From UBA4733 sp036734945 (GTDB taxonomy: Bacteria; Chloroflexota; UBA4733), in contig DAIMXP010000001.1 of the NCBI GenBank assembly GCA_036734945.1, forward strand, positions 1 to 64,000: a stretch of DNA of 64,000 nucleotides. Reading direction: 5' to 3'. Under the pieces are notes generated by a model, which searched no databases, had not been told where the DNA came from, and worked only from the letters and a program-made list of their open reading frames with translations. A program made the translations under genes and the position numbers. Each line of letters begins with the position of its first letter. Within the stretch, counting starts at the first letter, position 1. Below are positions 1 to 8,630 of this stretch, one piece after another.

Positions 1-299
1 TGAGACGCTCCTCATTCTCCTAGGCACTCGTCACGCCCGCGAACCGCCGCACTGCACCCGGCCGGTCACACGACACGCTTTCCTCTTCCAGACGACTGCC
101 AACCCAAAGACGCAGCCTGACCACGAGCTCACCCGCCTACGGGCAGCCCAGCCACCCCCCAAAGGGCAGCCCAGCCAGACCCACGCCTCCTCCCCATGTC
201 TTCATCATCTTCACTTGCTAACGTGCTGCCCCTGTGGTGGTCGCCGTTTGGCTTCCCTCCATTCGGGGCCTGTTAGCGTAACGGCTGGCGCGCCTGATG
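1..299. other. non-coding edge next to an IS4-like remnant
   Basis: No convincing gene is visible. The segment contains a short direct duplication (GGGCAGCCCAGCCA at about 142 and 164) and C-rich low-complexity stretches. It probably includes the outer end of the IS4-like element that follows, but I could not identify a matching inverted repeat for it. Confidence 0.5.
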
Positions 300-331
300 T
301 CAAGTGTTTTTGCTCTGGTGATTACCCACAT

Positions 332-1646
332 CTATGTCCCGCCTCTGGGGAAAGGGTAGTGGGCGGCATAGGCGAGGGTGGCGGCGGTGACAAAGACGGC
401 GCGGATGCCGGCGAGGAGGAGATAGGGGCCGTCGCGGTCGATCCGCAGGCCGAGCTTGCACGGCCGCCCTGCGGGCGTCGGCGGACAGCGCAGCCAGCGG
501 ACGGCTGGCTCGGGCCAGGCCAAGCCGAGGTGGTAGACGAACATGGCGGCCAGCAGGACCAGCAGGAAGAGGCGACGCATGCGCTCCAGCTTGCGCACGC
601 GCATGTCCTCCACGTCCAGGCCGTCCTCCTGGTCGAAGCGGTAGGTGTGCTCGATCTGGGGACGATGGCGCCAGTCCGTGTAGACCGTCTGGGCATCGAG
701 AGCGGAGCGGATGGGGACATTGGTCAGCAGGACCAGATCGCGATCCAGGTCGGGGTCGTGGGCAACGAGCAGCCACAGCGGCCAGTCTTGACCCGGCAGC
801 CGGATGGTGAGCCAGCCGCTCTCGACGGTGACCCGACGCTCTCGCCGGGCATGCTGGAAGGCCGCCTCCAGGCGCAGGCCCAGCGGCACCGTCGCCACCA
901 GGTCCGCCAGTGCTGCCGTCTCCCAGCGGTCCAGGCGGGCGTTGTACACCTCGACCAGGCGGTTGAGATGGCTCACCCGGACGACGAACTCGGCCTGCAC
1001 CTGCCGCACCTGCGCAAACAGTTTCTGATCGTCCAGCCCGCTGTCGCCCACGAAGCGCAGCCGCCGCCGGGGGAACACCAGCCGCGTCGCCCGGCGCTGA
1101 CGCCCGCAGGGCGGCCGTTGCCACAACTCCCGGTTCTCGCTGCGGAAATCCTTCGCCCGGTAGGAGAACCAGTGGGCGTAGCAAACGACCGGCGAAGGGA
1201 GATTCACCACCGCCGCCGTGACGGCCGGATAGCCAGGGGTGAGCCGCTTCTCCCCCGTCCGGTCCTGGCGGCGTACTCTTCATAACGGTGCAGACCGCCT
1301 CCAGCTTTTTGGTGTAGGGCTTCTCGAAATTGACCGGGTCCAGTGCCACCACCAGGTAGGCCGGGTTGACCGCCGCCACCGCCCGCCGAGCGATTCGCAC
1401 CAGGCCCCGCAAGAGCTGGCGGTGGCCGAAGCGCCCGTTGGCGAGGAAGCGATAGATCCGCTTCGCCAGCGGCCAGGCGTGCTCCTGCTCCCGCTCTACC
1501 CCGCGCGCCACCGCCGTCACCACCGGCGACTGACTGCCCACGATCCCCTGCACCGCCTGCACCAGCACCCGCCGCAAGCGCTCGTCCGGCAACTCCGCCG
1601 CCACCGGCGCGAGGAACGCCTCCAGCGCGTCCTCCAACTCGGCCAC
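332..1646 (-). pseudogene. IS4-like DDE transposase, interrupted by one frameshift
   Basis: Two minus-strand reading frames join into one transposase. The N-terminal part (1646 down to about 1257) reads in one frame through ALDPVNFEKPYTKKLEAVCT. The C-terminal part (about 1250 down to 332) continues in another frame and contains VGDSGLDDQK and the YRFDQEDGLDVEDMRVRK region, which resembles the E-x5/6-K part of the IS4-type catalytic core. The break maps to the run of five C at 1252-1256. Reading one base fewer there gives a continuous sequence of the type PPGPDG-EKRLTPGYPAVTA. The gene could be a decayed element, a sequencing error in a homopolymer, or a programmed frameshift. The start at 1646 lies about 10 bp from the left end of the next IS, so the element may have been hit near its 5' end. 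Confidence 0.72.
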
Positions 1647-1656
1647 CGGGAGCGGC

Positions 1657-1727
1657 GTGTCAACTCAAATGAAAATGCTACCGAGGGGGTCGTAAACGGC
1701 ACAGTTCCCTCAAAAGAAAATGTGACC
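1657..1727. repeat. left terminal/subterminal repeats of the 1.46-kb IS
   Basis: This end contains the tip GTGTC, then CTCAAATGAAAATGCTAC (1664-1681) and CCCTCAAAAGAAAATGTGAC (1708-1727). The same two motifs recur inverted at the right end. Two binding-site-like repeats per end suggest paired transposase contacts (inference). Confidence 0.6.
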
Positions 1728-1811
1728 AGGGCGAGCCTCTCCTTTCTGCTACGGCGCTTGGTCGCCACCCCATGCAGCGACGGGGCGGCGCACCGCCCCG
1801 TCTCGCCGGCG

Positions 1812-3044
1812 CTAGCCGGCGATGTCCACGTCTTCGGTTGCCGTCCTTGGGTCCGCACCCTCCCTTGGCGACGCCAATCTCCAGAGTTGCGGGATCGCCT
1901 GGTAGATCTGGCGCCGTAACGCGCGGGGATTGGTGATGCGCTGGAGCGTCGCCAGGCGCTCCTGTTCATCTGCCGCCAGCACGCCGGTTTCGAGCAGTCG
2001 CTGATAGGGCGGCCTGGCGGCGTCCCATTTGCGCCGCAGCCGTCCTCGCCCGCCCCCCGCATCCGGCACGACCTGCTTCTCCACCAAATGCAGCACCGGT
2101 TGGAACAGGTTGTAGTAGGTCCACATGGCATCGAAGAGATCGTTGAGTGCCTCAACTTGGGCGGGCGTGTCCAGCCGGGCGCGACCGAGGTAGGCGCGGA
2201 CGAGCGTATCGTTCTTCTGCTCGATGAAGCGATTGTCGTTCTTGTGGAAGGGCCGGCTGCGACTCAGTTGCACGTCCACGATGGCTTTCCCCCAGTAGCG
2301 CACCAGATGATGATTGAGGAACTCGCTGCCGTTGTCCGGATGCAGGTGCTTGATCGGGAAGGGCAAGCGCGCCAAGATCGCGACAAAGTCTGCCTCCATC
2401 GCCCGCTGTCCGCGTCCCAGGATCGCCACCCGCTCGCTCCAACCCGTCGCGATGTCCACCATCTGTAAGGTATGGATGTAGTCACCGCTTGCCACCGGCC
2501 CGCTGTGGTGGACCAAATCCACCTCGAAGTGCCCCGGCTCCGTCGTGTCCCAGGCTAATCGGCCCATCGGCAACGTTCGGGCAACCTGGTTGGCCGCCTC
2601 CGGCCCGCGTCTTGGCAAGCGCGGGGTGTCCTGGCGCAGCGTATCCAATCGCCGCTGCACCGTCGCCCGACTGATCCGCCCCAGTTGCTCCCGCAGCTCC
2701 GGCGTGAGCCGTACCTCCCCGAAGCCCGCCAAATGCTCCGCCGTCGGGAGCAGTGCCGGCGCCAGGCGCTCCGCACACACATAATCCAGACTCTCCCACA
2801 CCACGCGAAGCACGTCATCGACTGCCGCGCCATACGCCCGCGCCCGTTCCTTCCCGCGTCGGCGGCGAATCAACCCGCCCGGCGCCAACAACCGCAGCAG
2901 ATGCTTGCGATGTAATCCCGTCACCACCTCCATCTCTGTCAAGAGCACCCCGCGCCCCGCCCGGTCCGCCACCCGGTATCGGCTCACCATCTGCCCCAGG
3001 TACTTCCGTCGCTCATCCAGTGTCATTCCCTCGTCGGCTCGCAT
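1812..3044 (-). CDS. integrase-core (rve) DDE transposase
   Basis: A 410-aa protein. The N-terminal 100 residues are a helical DNA-binding region (MVSRYRVADRAGRG... HRKHLLRLL). The catalytic RNase-H-like core starts near residue 180. First acidic residue: WDTTEPGHFEVDLVHH. Second: LHPDNGSEFLNHHLVRYW. Third: NDNRFIEQKN. All three catalytic acids are present, and the frame is open from end to end, so the enzyme may be functional. The overall pattern is that of IS481/ISNCY-like integrase-core transposases; the exact family is not resolved. ATG at 3044 is used, but ATG at 3026 (MTLDERRKYL), preceded by GAGGGA, is an equally possible start. Confidence 0.85.
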   Translation of the reverse strand: MRADEGMTLDERRKYLGQMVSRYRVADRAGRGVLLTEMEVVTGLHRKHLLRLLAPGGLIRRRRGKERARAYGAAVDDVLRVVWESLDYVCAERLAPALLPTAEHLAGFGEVRLTPELREQLGRISRATVQRRLDTLRQDTPRLPRRGPEAANQVARTLPMGRLAWDTTEPGHFEVDLVHHSGPVASGDYIHTLQMVDIATGWSERVAILGRGQRAMEADFVAILARLPFPIKHLHPDNGSEFLNHHLVRYWGKAIVDVQLSRSRPFHKNDNRFIEQKNDTLVRAYLGRARLDTPAQVEALNDLFDAMWTYYNLFQPVLHLVEKQVVPDAGGGRGRLRRKWDAARPPYQRLLETGVLAADEQERLATLQRITNPRALRRQIYQAIPQLWRLASPREGADPRTATEDVDIAG

Positions 3045-3055
3045 CGTCCCCTCGG

Positions 3056-3120
3056 TAACATTTTCAAATGAGGGAACTGTAGGTCGCTCAGTAGCATTTT
3101 AGCTGAGGGAAAACGGACAC
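3056..3120. repeat. right terminal/subterminal repeats of the 1.46-kb IS
   Basis: This end contains GTAACATTTTCAAATGAGGG (3056-3075) and GTAGCATTTTAGCTGAGGG (3091-3109), followed by GACAC at 3116-3120. These are the inverted counterparts of the motifs at 1657-1727, with a few mismatches. Confidence 0.6.
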
Positions 3121-3338
3121 TTGCGCGCCAGGCAGCCGACGCACTACAATAGGCCGTAGCGCCCCGGAATGGGGTGGCGACCGATGAAATGAGGTGTGCG
3201 CCCAGCATCGACGGCTGCGGCTTCAGGGACATCGACCCGCTTGAGGGTATTGAAACTCGCAGTCTACGCAATACCCGATGTAGGTAGGCGCTTATGGGAT
3301 CGGCGGTTTGACACGGGCGGTAGCCGAGGAGGTGCGCA

Positions 3339-3686
3339 ATGGCTATGTCAGCGGAGCAGACACAGCAGACAATGCAGGCGTTTGCCAATGCTATGCAGGG
3401 TCGCGGGGACTTCGCACAGTACTTCAACGATGACGTGATGTTAACCGTTGAGGGCACGGATCAGCGCTACCAGGGCCGGGAAGCCGTGCGCCAAGGGATT
3501 ACCGGTACCGAGTCGTTAGGTGAGATCAAGCTGCGGAGCCTGTTTTGGAGCGAAGGACACGCGGCAGTTGAAGCGGATTTCATCCGCAAGGACGGACATC
3601 ATGTGCCCTATTCGGTGATCTATGACCTTGCTGATGGCAAGATCACGGCGCTCCGTCTTTACTTTACGGGACCTATTCAGGCCTGA
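3339..3686 (+). CDS. SnoaL/NTF2-like small protein
   Basis: A 115-aa protein whose sequence pattern is typical of the SnoaL-like/NTF2-like fold. It has an N-terminal helix (QQTMQAFANAMQGRGDF), then YFNDDVMLTVEG, a QGREAVRQGI helix, and alternating beta strands ending in YDLADGKITALRLYF. Members are cone-shaped cyclases, isomerases or unannotated ligand-binding proteins; no specific substrate can be inferred. A strong ribosome site (GAGGAGGTG) precedes ATG 3339. The gene stands alone between two insertion sequences and its 3' end is only about 20 bp from the ISAs1 end, so it looks like a chromosomal island left between two insertions. Confidence 0.7.
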   Translation: MAMSAEQTQQTMQAFANAMQGRGDFAQYFNDDVMLTVEGTDQRYQGREAVRQGITGTESLGEIKLRSLFWSEGHAAVEADFIRKDGHHVPYSVIYDLADGKITALRLYFTGPIQA

Positions 3687-3707
3687 ACAGGCGCCTCTAA
3701 CGGCCGG

Positions 3708-3727
3708 TTAGGGTCTTTTCATTAGGG
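3708..3727. repeat. left 20-bp terminal inverted repeat of ISAs1-type element
   Basis: TTAGGGTCTTTTCATTAGGG. It matches the right end at 5008-5027 on the opposite strand without mismatch. Confidence 0.85.
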
Positions 3728-3774
3728 TAGAGGGCGGCTATGCTTGGGCAGCAATGGTGGATCGGGAGGGGGAC

Positions 3775-5013
3775 ATGGCGGAGCAAACATTAGCGGCGGC
3801 GCTGGCCACGATCCCGGATCGGCGGCGCGCGCACCTGCGGGTGCATGAGTTTGGTGCCGCTGTTGCAGGTGGCGGTGGCAGCAATGCTGTGTGGCGCCCG
3901 CAGTCTCTATGCGATCGCGCAGTGGGGCCGGGAACGGCTGGAGGACAACCCCGGGCTGCTCGAAAAGCTCGGCCTGCGGCCAGGGCGCAGTCCCTGTGTG
4001 GCGACGCTGCACCGGGTGTTCAAGGGGTTGGACGTGGCCGCGTTCGAGCGGGCGGTGGGGGGCTGGCTGGCCTAGACCGGGCTCAAGCCGGACGAAGTGT
4101 TGGCGGTGGATGGGAAGACGCTGCGCGGCATTAACGGCGAGCGCCTGCCGGGGGTGCATCTGGTGGCGGTGTATGCGATCCACCATGAGGTCGTCTTAGC
4201 CGAGGTGCTGGCGCCAGGCAAAGGGCAGGAGTTGGCGGCCACCAAGACGGCCCTCGCTCAGGCGCCGCTGGCGGGGGCGGTGGTGCTCGGGGACTCGCTG
4301 CAGACGCAGCGGGAGGTGTGCACGCAGATCGTGGCGGCGGGCGGGGATTACGTCTTCCCGGTCAAGGAGAATCAGCCAGCGCTGCTCGCGGACCTGCGCC
4401 GGGCCTTCTCCCCCCCTGTGCGCCGGTAATCCGGCCGCGCCGGTCCCGCCGCGGTCTATACACCGCCTGGCCGCTGTGGGAACAGGGAGCGTGGCGCGAG
4501 CGCGGGGCGACGCTGACGGCGGCGGTGCAGGCGCCGGCCAAGCCCAGCCACGGGCGCCTCGAGCGGCGCGAACTCTGGGCGCTCGCCGACCCGGCGTGGA
4601 ACCGACAGGTGGGGGAACTGGGGACCCACGGCCAGCCCTGGCCCCATGTCCACCAACTCTGGCGGCTGGTGCGCCGTCGGATCGACACGCACACCGGCGA
4701 GATCACGGAGGAAGTGACGTTTGGCATCAGTAGCCTGCCACCCGATCGGGCCGACGCCGACCACCACTTGCGGATGATCCGCAGCTACTGGGGCATCGAG
4801 AACCGCTTGCACCGTGTCCGTGACGTAACGATGGGCGAGGGTGCCTCCCAAGTCCGGACCGGCGCCGCCCCGCAGGCCGTGGCCGGACTGCGCAATCTCG
4901 GCCTGGCCCTCCTTCGTCGCTCCGGCGTCAGCAACATCGCCGAATCCCTGCGTACCTTCGCCGGCCGACCCACCCACGCTGTCGCACTCGTCCTCGGCCG
5001 TGCGCCTCCCTAA
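3775..5013 (+). pseudogene. ISAs1-family transposase, two frameshifts and an in-frame stop
   Basis: The gene begins at ATG 3775 after GGGAGGGGGAC with MAEQTLAAALATIPDRRRAH. The frame shifts around 3838-3850 into LVPLLQVAVAAMLCGARSLY. That frame is stopped by TAG at 4073-4075, continues as DEVLAVDGKTLRGI, and then shifts back to the first frame near the run of seven C at 4410-4416. The last part carries YWGIENRLHRVRDVTMGEG. The order and wording of these blocks (AVDGKTLRG, then GDYVFPVKENQP, then the YWGIENRLH-W/RVRDV block with its acidic residue) are those of ISAs1 transposases. As written, no full-length product can be made. Confidence 0.85.
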
Positions 5014-5027
5014 TGAAAAGACCCTAA
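5008..5027. repeat. right 20-bp terminal inverted repeat of ISAs1-type element
   Basis: CCCTAATGAAAAGACCCTAA, the exact complement of the left end. Positions 5024-5026 are at the same time the stop codon (TAG on the minus strand) of the response-regulator gene. Confidence 0.85.
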
Positions 5028-5722
5028 TCCTCAAGAGGGGCGAACTCGTACCCTCCGCTCTTGATGGTGACGATCCAGTTGCCCAGACCGCCCGCCAACT
5101 GCAGCTTCTTGCGCAGCCGCTGGACGTGAACATCGATCGTCCGGCTCGCCTGGTCGCCATCGTGATGCCATACGTCGCGACTCAACTCTTCCCGGCTCAG
5201 CATGCGCCGGGGGCTGCGCGCCAGCTTTTCGAGCAGGCCCGCCTCCATCGGCGACAGTGACACGAGCGACCCTTTGTAGGTGAGCGATCGCCGTGCCATA
5301 TCGAAGCGCAGGCCGCCATACTCCAGCACGCGGTCCGCCCCGTAGGTCGTCGCGCCTTGCCGTGCCCGCCGCAAGACTGCACGAATGCGCTCCTCAAGCT
5401 CATCAAGGTCAAAGGGCTTACCGATGTAGTCGTCGGCGCCGGCACGGAGGCCGATGATTCGGTCGAAGGATTCGTTTCGGGAGCTGAGCAGGATGATCGG
5501 TACTGCTGAGCGCTCGCGTAATAGCCGGCATATGGTGATGCCGTCGATGCCGGGCATCATGACGTCGAGTACCACGAGCGCCGGCTGCTCCCTCAGGATG
5601 GTTTGCACTGCGTCGTGACTGTTCGTACAGGTGACTACTGGCCACTCGAGGCTACCAAGATGGGCGTCCAGAAGCTGACAGAGGTCGTTGTCGTCGTCGA
5701 CCACCACTATTTTGGCATGCAT
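5024..5722 (-). CDS. OmpR-family response regulator (orphan)
   Basis: A 232-aa two-component response regulator. The receiver domain occupies residues 1-120, with acidic pair D10/D11, phospho-acceptor D53 (VVLDVMMPG), S80 and K102 (DDYIGKPFD). The winged-helix DNA-binding domain (about 130-228) contains the recognition segment SRTIDVHVQRLRKKL. No histidine kinase lies next to it. The 3' end is unusual: the last three bases are inside the terminal repeat of the ISAs1 element, so the present C-terminus (GYEFAPLED) is set by the insertion. Because OmpR-type domains normally end soon after a GYxF motif, little or nothing functional should have been lost. Confidence 0.9.
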   Translation of the reverse strand: MHAKIVVVDDDNDLCQLLDAHLGSLEWPVVTCTNSHDAVQTILREQPALVVLDVMMPGIDGITICRLLRERSAVPIILLSSRNESFDRIIGLRAGADDYIGKPFDLDELEERIRAVLRRARQGATTYGADRVLEYGGLRFDMARRSLTYKGSLVSLSPMEAGLLEKLARSPRRMLSREELSRDVWHHDGDQASRTIDVHVQRLRKKLQLAGGLGNWIVTIKSGGYEFAPLED

Positions 5723-5870
5723 GTCTTTTCCCCCGCTGCGTCTACCAAGCGTGCGCTCACTATAACCGTGTGGCTGTTTACGTGCAATGGCGGCAGTAAA
5801 TTGGGGGATACACCGGAGTTACCGCACTCGCTGCACCGTGCCTGATCGTCCGGTGACGCAGCAGACTCCG

Positions 5871-6019
5871 AAGGCGCGAGCAGGGCCGCGACTGCGGTCT
5901 GCGGCCAAGTTAACGGGGCGACTGCGGTCGCGTGTGGCAGCGAGTATCAACGCGCCAGCGACCGCAGTCGCCCCTCGTCGCTTGGCCGCAGACCGCAGTC
6001 GCGGCCCTGCTCGCGCCTT
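5871..6019. repeat. large palindrome, GCCGCGACTGCGGT family (copy A)
   Basis: The left arm 5871-5931 and right arm 5958-6019 are inverted copies of about 61 bp with only a small region of mismatch, around a 26-bp loop. The arm starts AAGGCGCGAGCAGGGCCGCG. The same unit (GCCGCGAYTGCGRTC...GGCCAAG...GACTGCGGT) recurs at 34501-34615. It lies just downstream of ispG and could act as a transcription terminator for it. Confidence 0.85.
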
Positions 6020-6036
6020 ACTGAACTGTATTGGAC

Positions 6037-8163
6037 CTAGTTCAGCGCTTCCCTGTCGTCGTCCGGTTCCAGTTCTTGCCACCGGCCGTGCGCCTTCATC
6101 AGGGTGATCAGGCGCTCGTCGGCGTCCTGCTCCCGCACGTTCCGCTCGACGCAGGTCTTGCCGACATACAGGTTGACGTGCCCCGGGCTGCCGCCAACGT
6201 AGCCGAAGTCGGCATCCGCCATCTCGCCGGGACCGTTTACCACACAGCCCATTATGGCGATCTTGACGCCTACGAGATGCGATGTTCTGGCTTTTATGCG
6301 ATCGGTGGTGCTCTGCAGGTCGAATAAGGTCCGGCCACAGGATGGACAGGCGACGTAATCAGTCTTCGACAGGCGGGAACCGGCTGCCTGTAACACGTTG
6401 AAGGTGAAGCGCACTTCCTCCTGGCCGGCCTCGGGGACGGTAGCCTGAACGGCATCGCCAAGCCCATCGCAAAGCAAGCTACCCAGGCTGACCGACGCCG
6501 GGATCAGCGGCTCGGCGTCCGGCCGGGTTGTGAGCAACAGGGGAGCGCGACAGCCGGTAGCAGCCAGATCGGTGACGAGCCGTCGTTGCGCTGTGATCCG
6601 CAACGCTGCAGTTGGCGCATCCATACTCACAAGGAAGCAATCGCCCAGTTCGGCTCTGGCTGCCGCCACGGCCTGCAGCAAGGAAGCAACGGCATCCTGC
6701 GCCGGCACATTGGCTTCCGCCAACGGGCTGCCAACGTCACCGTGCAGGCTGAGCGCCTTGCCGGCGGCTCGGGATGCTCGCGCCAGGTCGCGGGCAGTCG
6801 CTGCATCCGGTTGAATAAGCATGACGCCGTCGGCGAAGGCCATCGCCCGGTGTAAGTGACCCGGTTCCCGACCAGCCGCGAGGATGGCGAGTTTGGGCAG
6901 GGAGGTGTCACCCCCATCCGGCATCATCGCCAGCCCGCGAGCGCTCGCCAGGCGACCGTGCAGCCGCCGCAATGCCTCAACGTCCGCTTCGCTATCCACC
7001 GGCCACAGCACGACGTCCGGCCGTTGGAGCCGGCGTGCGCCGGGGCTTGCCCAACGCAAGACCTGAGCGGTTGCGGCGTCGGTGGTTACCCCAGCCCGCG
7101 CCACTACCGACACCGTGTTGCTACCGCCAATGGTGATCGGGCCGATAGTCACCGGCTGGCTTTCCCGGCGGGCGTAATGGAACGGGTCCCAGGGCGGGGC
7201 ATCGCCCCCAAGAGACTCTCTAGGGTGGGAGGTGAGGTCCCGCCGGGCCAGCGCCTGAGCCACCGGAATTTCCGCCTCCGGTTCTTCGGCCAGCGATACG
7301 CGGATCGTGTCGCCGAGACCATCCGCTAACAGGCTGCCGATGCCGATGGCGGATTTGATGCGGGCATCTTCGCCGTTTCCGGCTTCCGTCACCCCAAGGT
7401 GGAATGGATACGTCATGTTCAGCGCCGCCATCCGCGCTGCTAGAAGCCGGTAGGCGGCGATCATCACCTTGGGGTTGCTGGCCTTCATCGACAGGATGAC
7501 ACTGAAGTAGTCGTACTTCTCGCAAATGCGGACGAACTCCAGGGCCGATTCCACCATCCCTTCGGGCGTATCACCGAAGCGGTTGACGATACGATCCGAC
7601 AGCGATCCGTGGTTCGTGCCGACGCGCATGGCCACGCCACGGGCCTGGCACTTCAGGACCAGCGGCGCGAAGCGCTCCTCGATGCGTTGGAGCTCGGCTG
7701 CGTACTCACTGTCGGTGTATTCCCGCACGGCGAACTGACGCGAATCGGCGTAGTTGCCCGGGTTCACCCGCACCTTCTCGACGTGGTTGGCGGCTTCGAT
7801 CGCCGCGTCCGGTGAAAAATGGATGTCGGCCACCAGCGGTACGGAGACACCGCGCGCCGTCAAGCGCTCCTTGATGACGCCGAGGTTGCGCGCCGCCTTG
7901 ACCGTTGGCGCGGTGATGCGCACGATCTCACAGCCCGCTTGAACGAGACGGACGGCTTGCTCGACGGTCGCTTCGGTATTGAGTGTCTTCGTGGTCGTCA
8001 TGGATTGGACGCGGATCGGCTGGTCGCCGCCCACACCAACGTTGCCGACCATCACGACGTGGGTGCGCCGTCGCGCGTAGGCGTAGAGCGACGTGCAGTA
8101 CGGGGCAATCTGCCGGGCAACGCCGACAGTCGTCGTCAGATCGCGTTCTGCAGTAATCGCCAT
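6037..8163 (-). CDS. ispG: 4-hydroxy-3-methylbut-2-en-1-yl diphosphate synthase, long form
   Basis: The enzyme performs the penultimate step of the MEP isoprenoid pathway, converting MEcPP to HMBPP. The N-terminal TIM-barrel begins with VGNVGVGGDQPIRVQSMTTT and includes ADIHFSPDAA, VRVNPGNY and RVGTNHGSLSDR. The C-terminal reductase part has the [4Fe-4S] ligands CPSCGRT and GCVVNGPGE. At about 708 aa it is nearly twice the usual bacterial size (about 370 aa). The extra 300 residues lie between the barrel and the FeS domain, which is the three-domain arrangement known from plants, Chlamydiae and Bacteroidetes. I place the start at ATG 8163 (MAITAERD), preceded by GGAGGGATACC, rather than at 8232, whose extra residues look non-coding. 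Confidence 0.93.
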   Translation of the reverse strand: MAITAERDLTTTVGVARQIAPYCTSLYAYARRRTHVVMVGNVGVGGDQPIRVQSMTTTKTLNTEATVEQAVRLVQAGCEIVRITAPTVKAARNLGVIKERLTARGVSVPLVADIHFSPDAAIEAANHVEKVRVNPGNYADSRQFAVREYTDSEYAAELQRIEERFAPLVLKCQARGVAMRVGTNHGSLSDRIVNRFGDTPEGMVESALEFVRICEKYDYFSVILSMKASNPKVMIAAYRLLAARMAALNMTYPFHLGVTEAGNGEDARIKSAIGIGSLLADGLGDTIRVSLAEEPEAEIPVAQALARRDLTSHPRESLGGDAPPWDPFHYARRESQPVTIGPITIGGSNTVSVVARAGVTTDAATAQVLRWASPGARRLQRPDVVLWPVDSEADVEALRRLHGRLASARGLAMMPDGGDTSLPKLAILAAGREPGHLHRAMAFADGVMLIQPDAATARDLARASRAAGKALSLHGDVGSPLAEANVPAQDAVASLLQAVAAARAELGDCFLVSMDAPTAALRITAQRRLVTDLAATGCRAPLLLTTRPDAEPLIPASVSLGSLLCDGLGDAVQATVPEAGQEEVRFTFNVLQAAGSRLSKTDYVACPSCGRTLFDLQSTTDRIKARTSHLVGVKIAIMGCVVNGPGEMADADFGYVGGSPGHVNLYVGKTCVERNVREQDADERLITLMKAHGRWQELEPDDDREALN

Positions 8164-8273
8164 CGTTCTGGTATCCCTCCATGCTGCCGCGGTCGATGTG
8201 CCGCGGGCGGCGCGCGCGCACTGGCTCGCCATCAGGATACCAGGGGACGATCCGCTGCCCCGCTGTCGTGCGG

Positions 8274-8492
8274 CTACAGCCAGCCGCGCAGGGCAGCCAG
8301 CACCTGGTTCAACGCCGGCAGCGGCGACCCCGCCTGGAAAAAACGGGCGGCGAAGCCCAGCCCGATCAGGGCCGATGCCAGCATAAGCGCCGCCTCCATA
8401 ACCGTCTCTCGCTGCAACGCCCGACGCCGCTCGCGCGCCAGGATGGCGCTATGCAACTCGCCAAGTGTCTGGTGATAGCGATAAAAGCTCAT
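8274..8492 (-). CDS. small single-pass membrane protein
   Basis: A 72-aa protein of unknown function. Residues 1-32 are charged and probably helical (ELHSAILARERRRALQRETV). Residues about 35-55 form one hydrophobic segment (AALMLASALIGLGFAARFF). The start MSFYRYHQ at 8492 has the ribosome site AGAGAGG at good spacing; the upstream ATG at 8513 does not. The gene is upstream of and co-directional with ispG, with a gap of about 110 bp. Confidence 0.6.
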   Translation of the reverse strand: MSFYRYHQTLGELHSAILARERRRALQRETVMEAALMLASALIGLGFAARFFQAGSPLPALNQVLAALRGWL

Positions 8493-8630
8493 GCGTAATC
8501 CTCTCTCTATCATCCTCCTCGGTGCTTACATAACCACATCGCCTGTAGAATAGGGGCCGAGACCACTGGTGGTACTGGCGGTGGGCGGTCCTTCCGGTTC
8601 ACAGCCAGCAGGAATGCGAGCGGAGCGGGC

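Larger units (their letters stand above)
1657..3120. mobile_element. complete-looking IS with integrase-core transposase
   Basis: The element is delimited by 5'-GTGTC at 1657 and GACAC ending at 3120. Just inside each end lie matching inverted motifs. The left end has AAAATGCTACCGAG (about 1671) and AGTTCCCTCAAAAGAAAATG (about 1703). The right end has, on the opposite strand, AAAATGCTACTGAG and AGTTCCCTCATTTGAAAATG. Each end therefore carries two copies of a CTCA-n4-AAAATG type motif. One intact transposase gene fills the interior on the minus strand. No target-site duplication is obvious in the flanks, so the exact tips are approximate. It sits directly upstream of the IS4-like transposase. 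Confidence 0.7.
3708..5027. mobile_element. ISAs1-family element, decayed
   Basis: A perfect 20-bp inverted repeat bounds the element: TTAGGGTCTTTTCATTAGGG at 3708-3727 and its exact complement at 5008-5027. The single internal gene is an ISAs1-type transposase with at least three lesions. No target duplication is evident. Perfect ends together with a broken transposase suggest either recent decay, sequence error, or mobilisation in trans. The right end overlaps the stop codon of the neighbouring response-regulator gene. Confidence 0.85.

Noticed and set aside
215..1285. Long plus-strand open frame opposite the IS4-like transposase
   Set aside because: It is the antisense shadow of the high-GC transposase; it has no ribosome site and no family-like pattern.
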